Origin: CAXMNX01 sp964194845
GTDB taxonomy: Bacteria > Pseudomonadota > Alphaproteobacteria > Rhodobacterales > Rhodobacteraceae
DNA length: 64,000 bases
Reading direction: 5' to 3'
Assembly: GCA_964194845.1 (NCBI GenBank)
Contig: CAXMNX010000025.1
Span: 16,352-80,351 of the forward strand
The notes under the pieces are model-generated. The model was not told the DNA's origin, did no database searches, and saw only the letters and a list, made by a program, of their open reading frames with translations. The stretch's first letter is position 1; every line of letters starts with the position of its first letter. Shown here one piece after another: positions 43,938 through 50,549 of the stretch. The position numbers and the translations under genes were made by a program.

Positions 43938-44630
43938 TCAGGTGGTGTCGGCGCGCAGATTTAATCCCAGATCACTACGAAATCCGGCGTAGCCCTTCGG
44001 CGTAATCTCAACCGTGCCGCTTCCACGCCGCGTCCGCACCCAATCCATGCGCTTGCAGGCCGAAAGGATCGACGCGCCAACGGCGCCGCCGATGTGGTGG
44101 CTATTTTCCGTCCAGTCCCGGCAGAGAACGGCGACGTTGCGGGGCGCCGTGACTATCGCCGCCACGTCAGCACCACGTGCCGCGAGCCATTTCTGGCCGT
44201 CGGCGGTCAGTCTTACACCTTTGCGGGTGTGGGAAAGCAGGTCCGCCTCGAACATTGCATCGGTGATGCCGCAGCCCAGACGTCCGGCCAGATGATCAAA
44301 GCACAATCGCGAATGCACTATCCCGGGCGGTGCAACTTCATGACTGCCACCAAATTTTTGCGCCAGCGCCTCAAGACCGTCAAGGATATCGAACAAATCA
44401 GGGGCCGCGATCCGAAAATATTTGTGTCGCCCGCTTTTTTTCTGCTTAAGCAGGCCCGTGATGGTAAGCCGTGCCAGGTGCTCGCTGGCGGTACTGGGTG
44501 CAACGTTTCCGACATTAGCCAGATCGCTGGAACTAAGCTGGCCATCCTGCCTCAATGACATGACCATGCTGATCCGCACCGGATCGCCAAGTGCCGACGC
44601 AATTTCGGCCAGTTTGAGCGAACTTATCAT
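43938..44630 (-). CDS. ArsR-type winged-helix regulator with C-terminal extension
   Basis: The 230-residue protein opens with a winged HTH (LAEIASALGDPVRISMVMSL and SSSDLANVGNVAPSTASEHLARL). ArsR regulators usually have about 100-120 residues; this one has a further 120 residues with AGRLGCGITDAMFEADLL and ILSACKRMDWVRTRRGSG, perhaps a ligand-binding part. Three cysteines lie in the extension (SRLCFDHL, RLGCGI, VAVLCRDW). A perfect palindrome three bases before its start codon suggests self-control. The inducer is unknown. Confidence 0.87.
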   Translation of the reverse strand: MISSLKLAEIASALGDPVRISMVMSLRQDGQLSSSDLANVGNVAPSTASEHLARLTITGLLKQKKSGRHKYFRIAAPDLFDILDGLEALAQKFGGSHEVAPPGIVHSRLCFDHLAGRLGCGITDAMFEADLLSHTRKGVRLTADGQKWLAARGADVAAIVTAPRNVAVLCRDWTENSHHIGGAVGASILSACKRMDWVRTRRGSGTVEITPKGYAGFRSDLGLNLRADTT

Positions 44631-44632
44631 AG

Positions 44633-44648
44633 TTCGGTATTAACCGAA
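44633..44648. promoter_or_regulatory. Palindromic operator at the ArsR gene start
   Basis: TTCGGT (44633-44638) and ACCGAA (44643-44648) flank the AT-rich centre ATTA. It lies directly before the ArsR start codon and about 60 bp before a small divergent ORF. The position fits autorepression. Confidence 0.55.
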
Positions 44649-44706
44649 GTATTAGCGAAAGAAAACCTTTAACTTCAAACCATAAATCGAAATGATAGGA
44701 ACTAAA

Positions 44707-44931
44707 ATGTGGTTTTCAGATATCGACATACGCCTGCAATACCCAGGACTTGGCGACGTTCAGACAACGCTCGCGCCAAGGCGCGCAGACGTCATCCGCC
44801 GCCAGATGATCGAAGACAAACAACTTCATGACGCGCTTGGGCATCGCAGGATCGGCACTTCGTTGATCGAAAGTGTCATTCGTCATCTACGACAAGGGTT
44901 ATTTCACCGGCACCTTCAAGCTCGCGAATGA
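44707..44931 (+). CDS. Small divergent ORF beside the ArsR gene (weak)
   Basis: ATG 44707 follows AGGAACTAAA and gives 74 residues (MWFSDIDIRLQYPGLGD at the start). It is rich in Arg, His and Gln and I do not recognise it. Its last 56 bases overlap the fliG 3' end on the other strand, so the C-terminus may be a read-through of a shortened gene. Its position opposite the regulator makes it a possible target. Confidence 0.35.
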   Translation: MWFSDIDIRLQYPGLGDVQTTLAPRRADVIRRQMIEDKQLHDALGHRRIGTSLIESVIRHLRQGLFHRHLQARE

Positions 44932-45925
44932 CATTGACGATCTTCATCATCGCGACCTCGCCGTCTTTGGCGGGAACCGCGGCCTTTTCGGCGGCTTCGC
45001 CACGCAGGCTTTCGGCCAGTCTTTGCGAAATGTTCTCCAGCAGAAAATCGACGGTATCCTTGTCTTCGCCCTCTGCCGCGGCGATCACCGTCACCAAATC
45101 GGCCTGATCAAGGTCTCGCTGAACGCGCGGCACGTCGCGTGCCGAAACGCGGTCCTTGACATTGGCAAACGTGAAGATCGCCTTGCGTACTTGTTCGGCA
45201 AATTCATTGTCTACGGTCTCGAGTCCGCTCAAAACCTCGTCACGAACCGAGGCCGGTGAGTAATTCAGAATTGCACCCACCCGCGATACCGGGCCGTCGG
45301 AAAAGGCAAAATTGGGCCGCGTATCCAGTTGTTCTGCCAGCGATATGCCAATGCGCCTGACCATTTCGGGGGCCACCGATGCTGTCAGTGACACGGCATA
45401 GGTTATGCGCCGCGCCCGCTCGCCGGGAATAAACCCCAGCAGTTCGGCTGCCTTGGACACTTTCAGTTTCGACAGCAGGATCGCGGCGACTTCCACGGAT
45501 TCCGTTTCAAGAACCGGCACAAGACGTTCGACATCAACATTCGAAATGCTTTCCCAGGGATCGCCCTGGAAGTGGTCGGATGACATGCCCCGAAGCCGGT
45601 TTGAAGCGCGTTCGCTGATAACCCCGTCAAGCAGCCCCAGCGCGCTTTCAAGCCCGGCCGGGAAGGACAAGCCAATCGCCTCGATCGCATCGCCGAATTC
45701 GATTGCCACGGCATCAACCGTGATCTGGTCCACCGGTGCCATGCGGACAAGTTGCAACGTCAGGTCGGTTTGCAGCTTTTCAGGAAGGTCGGCCAGGGCG
45801 GGCACCGCGCCGGATTGCAAAAGCAGCCGAACGGCAATCGCGGCTTTTTCCCGACCGCTCAGATGACCCGTCAGCGAAATCACTGGCGCGCCCTTAGCGC
45901 TTTGCATATCTAAGTCGAGCGACAT
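44876..45925 (-). CDS. fliG: Flagellar motor switch protein FliG
   Basis: The 349-residue protein starts MSLDLDMQSAKGAPVISL after AAGGTGGT. It shows the FliG pattern of armadillo-like helices: SGREKAAIAVRLLLQSG in the N domain, a middle domain (ETESVEVAAILLSKLKVSKAAELLG, where FliG normally has HPQ-type contacts) and a C domain with AIFTFANVKDRVSARDVPRVQRDL. The last part, including the charged torque helix QRDLDQADLVTVIAAAEG, contacts the stator and FliM. No other flagellar gene lies in the window. Confidence 0.88.
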   Translation of the reverse strand: MSLDLDMQSAKGAPVISLTGHLSGREKAAIAVRLLLQSGAVPALADLPEKLQTDLTLQLVRMAPVDQITVDAVAIEFGDAIEAIGLSFPAGLESALGLLDGVISERASNRLRGMSSDHFQGDPWESISNVDVERLVPVLETESVEVAAILLSKLKVSKAAELLGFIPGERARRITYAVSLTASVAPEMVRRIGISLAEQLDTRPNFAFSDGPVSRVGAILNYSPASVRDEVLSGLETVDNEFAEQVRKAIFTFANVKDRVSARDVPRVQRDLDQADLVTVIAAAEGEDKDTVDFLLENISQRLAESLRGEAAEKAAVPAKDGEVAMMKIVNVIRELEGAGEITLVVDDE

Positions 45926-46023
45926 ACCACCACCTTAGTTCCTGTTATGTTCTAAAGGGTGCGGAGTTAACGTTTGCCTACCGGCGGCGGCTACAGAATA
46001 GATTGACGTGACCCAAACAAATA

Positions 46024-46046
46024 GGGCGGCTCACTTGGAACCGCCC
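46024..46046 (-). terminator. Terminator after the small secreted protein gene
   Basis: On the minus strand GGGCGG at 46046-46041 pairs with CCGCCC at 46029-46024 over an 11-base loop, and TATTTGTTT follows. It ends transcription before fliG. Confidence 0.65.
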
Positions 46047-46069
46047 GAGGCTTGAACGAGGGAATATTG

Positions 46070-46237
46070 CTAACCGGTCGTGGGTACGCAGCGCTGTGTA
46101 TCTGTATCGAATATTGATCCTTCAACGCAGGACATCACGACCTTTTCAGTTTTCACATGGCCAAAACCGCCGCACGCCTGTGCCAGCGCGAACGTCGGGG
46201 CCATTGTCAGAGTGGCCAAAAGCATCTTCGCTTTCAT
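46070..46237 (-). CDS. Small secreted cysteine-containing protein, 55 residues
   Basis: I translated this by hand. ATG 46237 has the strong site AAGGAGAG in front. The product is a signal peptide (MKAKMLLATLTMAPTFALAQ) and a 35-residue mature part with three cysteines (ACGG, SCVEG, RCVP). The spacing resembles the small chitin-binding-like CBM14 proteins found in Rhodobacteraceae. It lies beside purB with the same orientation. Function unknown; a disulfide is likely but with an odd cysteine count. Confidence 0.72.
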   Translation of the reverse strand: MKAKMLLATLTMAPTFALAQACGGFGHVKTEKVVMSCVEGSIFDTDTQRCVPTTG

Positions 46238-46320
46238 CGGTCTCTCCTTTTTGGTCTTGCACGCAGCATAGCATTGCCCGACCCGGCCATAAAGCTAAGA
46301 TTGCAAAATTGACCTGACGA

Positions 46321-47628
46321 TTACGTGTCCCCGAAAACGCGCGCAAATATCGTATCGACATGCTTCGTGTGATAGCCGAGGTCGAATTTCGCCTCGATCT
46401 CCGCGTCCGATAGCGCGGCTTTGACCTCGGCATCCGATTTTAGCTCTGTCAAGAAATCCTTGCCTTCTTCCCAAACCTTCATCGCGTTTCTTTGCACAAG
46501 ACGGTAGGCGTTTTCGCGGTTAACGCCCTTTTGGGTTAAGGCCAACAAAACCCGCTGCGAATGAATTAGACCACGGAATTTGTTGAGATTGCTCAACATA
46601 TTCTCAGGATACACCAACAGCTTGTCGATAACCCCGGTCAGGCGGGTCAACGCAAAGTCCAGCGTGATTGTCGCATCTGGTCCGATCATCCGCTCGACGG
46701 ATGAATGCGAGATGTCGCGCTCGTGCCACAGCGCGACGTTCTCCATGGCTGGCACCACGGCCATGCGTACAAGGCGCGCGAGGCCGGTCAGGTTCTCGGT
46801 CAGAACCGGATTTCGTTTATGCGGCATCGCCGACGACCCCTTTTGGCCTTTCGAGAAGAACTCTTCGGCCTCCAGAACTTCGGTCCGCTGCATGTGACGG
46901 ATTTCAGTTGCAATATTTTCGACCGAACTGGCGACCACACCCAGTATGGCAAAAAACATCGCGTGGCGGTCACGGGGAATGACTTGTGTCGAGACCATTT
47001 CAGGCGTCAGACCCATCTTCGCACAGACATGCGCCTCGACCGCGGGATCAATGTTCGCAAATGTACCTACTGCGCCGGAAATTGCTCCAGTCGCAACCTC
47101 TTGGCGGGCGTTCTTCAACCGATCCAGATTGCGGTTCATCTCTGCGTAGAACCGCGCAAATGTCAGACCCATGGTCACCGGTTCGGCGTGAATGCCGTGG
47201 CTTCGCCCGATCCGCACGTCCATTTTGTGCTCGATCGACCGGCGCTTCAAAGCCGCCAAAAGCGCTTGAATATCCGCAATCAGAATATCCGCCGCCCGGG
47301 TCAGTTGCACGTTCAGTGTCGTGTCCAGAACATCGGAAGATGTCATGCCCTGGTGGACGAACCGCGCCTCGTCATTGCCGATGATTTCGGCCAGATGCGT
47401 CAGAAATGCGATAACGTCGTGCTTTGTTACGGCTTCGATCTCGTCGATGCGGGCGACATCAAATTCAACGTCCTTGGCTTTCCACACAGCCGCGGCGTTT
47501 TCCTTTGGAATTACATCCAGTTTAGCCATTGCGTCGCAGGCGTGCGCCTCGATCTCGAACCAGATGCGATATTTGTTTTCGGGCGACCATATGGCGACCA
47601 TTTCCGGGCGGGCATAGCGTGGGATCAT
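46321..47628 (-). CDS. purB: Adenylosuccinate lyase
   Basis: The 435-residue protein has the fumarase/aspartase signature GSSAMPHKRNP, the catalytic His region GRSHGIHAEP, and TSSDVLDT. It starts MIPRYARPEMVAIWSPENKY, normal for the PurB of this group. It acts twice in purine synthesis: splitting SAICAR and adenylosuccinate. It is divergent from a small secreted protein gene and no other purine gene lies near. Confidence 0.96.
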   Translation of the reverse strand: MIPRYARPEMVAIWSPENKYRIWFEIEAHACDAMAKLDVIPKENAAAVWKAKDVEFDVARIDEIEAVTKHDVIAFLTHLAEIIGNDEARFVHQGMTSSDVLDTTLNVQLTRAADILIADIQALLAALKRRSIEHKMDVRIGRSHGIHAEPVTMGLTFARFYAEMNRNLDRLKNARQEVATGAISGAVGTFANIDPAVEAHVCAKMGLTPEMVSTQVIPRDRHAMFFAILGVVASSVENIATEIRHMQRTEVLEAEEFFSKGQKGSSAMPHKRNPVLTENLTGLARLVRMAVVPAMENVALWHERDISHSSVERMIGPDATITLDFALTRLTGVIDKLLVYPENMLSNLNKFRGLIHSQRVLLALTQKGVNRENAYRLVQRNAMKVWEEGKDFLTELKSDAEVKAALSDAEIEAKFDLGYHTKHVDTIFARVFGDT

Positions 47629-47714
47629 CTGCCGGGCTTTCCTTGACTGTGCCTATTGTTCGGGCGCGCGCCCCGCGTTTAGACTGGCGCGGTCGCAGGA
47701 ACAAGGAGTGCGCG

Positions 47715-48059
47715 GTGCGCCAGTTTCTCACAGCGCTGGTAATAATTGTGGCCTCGCCAGTTGCCGCCGAAGAATGGCGTCCGATGAACGGCGACGAAAT
47801 CCGCGAGGCGCTTCTGGCACAAACTGTCGACTACACCAACGCGTGGCAGGAGTTCCGCGCAACCGGCCAGACGCTCTACAACGCCGGAGCGGACAGCTGG
47901 GGAACATGGGACGTTCGAGGCAACCGCTATTGCAGCCAGTGGCCCCCAAACAGCGCCTGGGATTGTTACGATGTCGATTTGAATGCAGATGGATCCGCGG
48001 TGCGGTTTCGCGGCACGGGCGATGACATCACCGTCGGCCAATTTCGAAGTGTCGAATGA
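47715..48059 (+). CDS. Secreted hypothetical protein, 114 residues
   Basis: GTG 47715 follows AAGGAG by six bases. The signal peptide is RQFLTALVIIVASPVAAE. The mature protein has RPMNGDEIREALLAQTVDY and GNRYCSQWPPNSAWDCYDV, with two cysteines likely in a disulfide. Similar small periplasmic proteins are common in Rhodobacteraceae, without known function. Its stop overlaps the DUF6314 gene (ATGA). Confidence 0.78.
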   Translation: MRQFLTALVIIVASPVAAEEWRPMNGDEIREALLAQTVDYTNAWQEFRATGQTLYNAGADSWGTWDVRGNRYCSQWPPNSAWDCYDVDLNADGSAVRFRGTGDDITVGQFRSVE

Positions 48060-48484
48060 GCGGCTTGCCGTCGCTTGCTGTACTGGAAGGCCGCTGGCGG
48101 CTTTCGCGGGACATATTGCACAGTGACGGCACCAAAGATCAATTTGAAGGCGAGGCGAAATTTCATCGCTCGGGGCCGCGTCTTATTCAGGACGAAGACG
48201 GCTGGCTGACGTCGGACCGCGCTGCAACGCCGATGAAGGCAACCCGGCGCTATGTCTGGAGCGCTAGTGGAAACCGGCTGGACGTCGCTTTTGCGGACAT
48301 GCGCCCATTTCACAGCGTGCCGATCGGGATCGACACACCCGGCACGACCTATCTCTGCCCGCCAGACCGATACGAAGTATCCTATGATTTCCGAGATTTC
48401 CCGGACTGGAGCACCGTCTGGATTGTCGAGGGTCCACGCAAAAACTATCGCATGACCAGCCGCTTCAGGCGTGACCCGAAATAG
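48056..48484 (+). CDS. DUF6314 family protein
   Basis: The 142-residue protein is cytoplasmic, with LEGRWRLSRDILHSDG and RRYVWSASGNRLDVAFADMRPFHSV. This beta-rich arrangement with the FHSV segment is typical of DUF6314, a lipocalin-like fold by appearance. The start overlaps the preceding gene by four bases. No function is known. Confidence 0.75.
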   Translation: MSGLPSLAVLEGRWRLSRDILHSDGTKDQFEGEAKFHRSGPRLIQDEDGWLTSDRAATPMKATRRYVWSASGNRLDVAFADMRPFHSVPIGIDTPGTTYLCPPDRYEVSYDFRDFPDWSTVWIVEGPRKNYRMTSRFRRDPK

Positions 48485-48574
48485 TCACTCAGTCGCATTC
48501 GCAGTGCTTGCCCCCGTTCTGCGGGGATGCGATAAGCGCGACAAGTTCCACATAAACCTTCGAGGAAATAGCCT

Positions 48575-49216
48575 ATGTCCACGCTCAGTGCTCGCCCGGT
48601 TCTCGCTGACGTATTTTGGTTAGCAGAAGGCAGCCAGATCTGGCTGAAGCGCCTTGTGCTTCTGGTTGCCGGCGTCGCCGCGCTTTGGATCTCGGCCAAA
48701 ATTCAGATCGCCAGCGTTCCGGTGCCGGTCACGCTTCAGCTTTTGGTCGTCATGGTGATCGGCGCTTCGTATGGACCGCGACTTGGTGCGTCGACCGTCG
48801 CGGCGTATCTCGCACTTGGGCTTCAGGGCCTGCCGGTTTTCGCCGGAACACCGGAAAAAGGCATCGGTGCAGCTTATGTGCTTGGCCCGACAGGCGGATA
48901 TCTTCTTGGGTTTCTCATCGCCGCCTACATCGTGGGCGCGCTTGCCCGCGCCGGTTGGGACCGTTCGCCGGTCAGTATGGCGGGCGCGATGGCCGTCGGA
49001 ATTCTTGCAGTCTACATCCCCGGCGTGATCTGGCTAAGCTCCGGCTTCGGCTTGCTCGCCAGTCTTGGGGGCGAAGGCGCTTTCATGGGCTACGGTTGGG
49101 AAAACTGGTATGCCTACGGTGTTAAGACGTTCATCTGGGTCGATGCGTTGAAACTTGTCGTCGCCGTTGTCGCGTTCCCGGTCATCTGGCGCCTCGTCGG
49201 TGACGCACGCGCCTGA
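48575..49216 (+). CDS. bioY: Biotin transporter substrate-binding subunit BioY
   Basis: The 213-residue protein has six membrane helices and the BioY marks VPVPVTLQLLVVMVIGASYGPRLG, GLPVFAGTPEKG and GPTGGYLLGFLIAAYIVG. It is the S component of an ECF transporter. bioM and bioN are not adjacent, so it may work alone or with shared ECF parts. No BioR-type box was seen upstream. A strong terminator follows. Confidence 0.93.
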   Translation: MSTLSARPVLADVFWLAEGSQIWLKRLVLLVAGVAALWISAKIQIASVPVPVTLQLLVVMVIGASYGPRLGASTVAAYLALGLQGLPVFAGTPEKGIGAAYVLGPTGGYLLGFLIAAYIVGALARAGWDRSPVSMAGAMAVGILAVYIPGVIWLSSGFGLLASLGGEGAFMGYGWENWYAYGVKTFIWVDALKLVVAVVAFPVIWRLVGDARA

Positions 49217-49247
49217 CTTCTCGTCATAAGTTAGGGGCGTAGTGAAT

Positions 49248-49281
49248 AGTGCGGGGCGGCCCCCGCACTTTTGGCTTTTTT
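49248..49281 (+). terminator. Strong terminator after bioY
   Basis: AGTGCGGGG at 49248-49256 pairs perfectly over nine bases with CCCCGCACT at 49261-49269, loop CGGC. TTTT and a second run TTTTTT follow. Confidence 0.9.
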
Positions 49282-49308
49282 GCCAAGACAAATTGATCGG
49301 GAATTAAA

Positions 49309-50475
49309 ATGGCCATCAGAAACCGTTTCGCCGAGCTGCACGATGAAGTCACCGCGTGGCGCCGCGATTTGCACCGCCACCCCGAGCTGATGTTCGATGT
49401 CCATCGGACAGCGGGATTGGTTGCCGAGAAACTTCGTGAATTCGGCTGCGATGATGTTGTCACCGGGATAGGAAAAACCGGTGTCGTCGGCGTAATTTGT
49501 GGCCAGAATTCCGGTTCCGGACGAACGGTCGGATTGCGCGCCGACATGGACGCGCTGCCGATCGTAGAGGCCACCGGCGCCGAATACGCCAGCGAAACCG
49601 AAGGCACGATGCACGCCTGCGGCCACGACGGGCACACCGCGATGCTGCTTGGTGCCGCCAAGTATCTGGCCGAAACGCGGAACTTTGACGGTGATGTCGT
49701 GGTCATCTTCCAACCCGCCGAAGAAGGCGGCGGTGGGGGGCGCGAAATGGTCAACGAAGGCCTGATGGAGCGCTTCGCCATCGACGAAGTATACGGTATG
49801 CACAACTGGCCGGGCATGGATGTGGGGCAATTTTCCATCCGGTCGGGGCCGTTCTTTGCGGCAGCCGATCTGGTTGAGATTCAGATTACAGGGCAGGGCG
49901 GTCACGCCGCGAAGCCGCACGAAGTCATTGACCCGACACTTGCGGCCTGCAACGTGGTGCTTGCACTTCAGTCGATTTCCAGCCGGACCGTTGATCCGCT
50001 TAGCCAAGTCGTTGTGTCCATCACCTCATTTCAGACTGCATCGACCGCATTCAATGTGATCCCGGAAACTGTGTTGCTACGTGGAACGGTCCGAACTTTG
50101 GATCTCGACGTTCAGGACACCGTAGAAGCGCGCCTGAAAGAGATCGCAACACACACCGCCGCCGCTTACGGGACGGAAGCAAAGGTCGACTATCAACGCA
50201 ATTACCCTTCGATGGCAAACCACCCGGCGGAAACCGATTTTGCCGCCGATGCAGCCCGCCGCGTATCCGGGGCATGTCGCGACGAACCACCGACGATGGG
50301 CGGCGAAGATTTCGCGTTTTTGCTCAATGCTCGTCCCGGCGCCTATATCCTGATCGGAAATGGCGACACCGCGAAAGTCCACAGCCCGGACTATGATTTC
50401 AACGATGACGCAATACCGGCCGGGTGTTCCTATTGGGTCGAGCTTGCTGAAAGTCGGTTGCCGCTGGCCAAATGA
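49309..50475 (+). CDS. M20-family amidohydrolase
   Basis: The 388-residue protein has the M20D metal site pieces: RRDLHRHPEL, GLRADMDALP, MHACGHDGHTAMLLG, FQPAEEGGGGGREM and HNWPGMDVG. Hippurate hydrolase, IAA-amino acid hydrolase and related deacetylases look like this. It removes an acyl group from an amide substrate. The actual substrate cannot be told. Its stop overlaps an in-frame ATG (50472) of the next gene. Confidence 0.92.
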   Translation: MAIRNRFAELHDEVTAWRRDLHRHPELMFDVHRTAGLVAEKLREFGCDDVVTGIGKTGVVGVICGQNSGSGRTVGLRADMDALPIVEATGAEYASETEGTMHACGHDGHTAMLLGAAKYLAETRNFDGDVVVIFQPAEEGGGGGREMVNEGLMERFAIDEVYGMHNWPGMDVGQFSIRSGPFFAAADLVEIQITGQGGHAAKPHEVIDPTLAACNVVLALQSISSRTVDPLSQVVVSITSFQTASTAFNVIPETVLLRGTVRTLDLDVQDTVEARLKEIATHTAAAYGTEAKVDYQRNYPSMANHPAETDFAADAARRVSGACRDEPPTMGGEDFAFLLNARPGAYILIGNGDTAKVHSPDYDFNDDAIPAGCSYWVELAESRLPLAK

Positions 50476-50549
50476 GCGCGGAAACCGGTTTGGCAGCGCG
50501 GTCGCGTTCGGCTAACCTGTGCGGGGCAAGAACTGAACGGGCAGCGCGC

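Noticed and set aside
46705..47646. Antisense frame of 313 codons in purB
   Set aside because: It is a shadow of the purB coding pattern, with no start site or domain.
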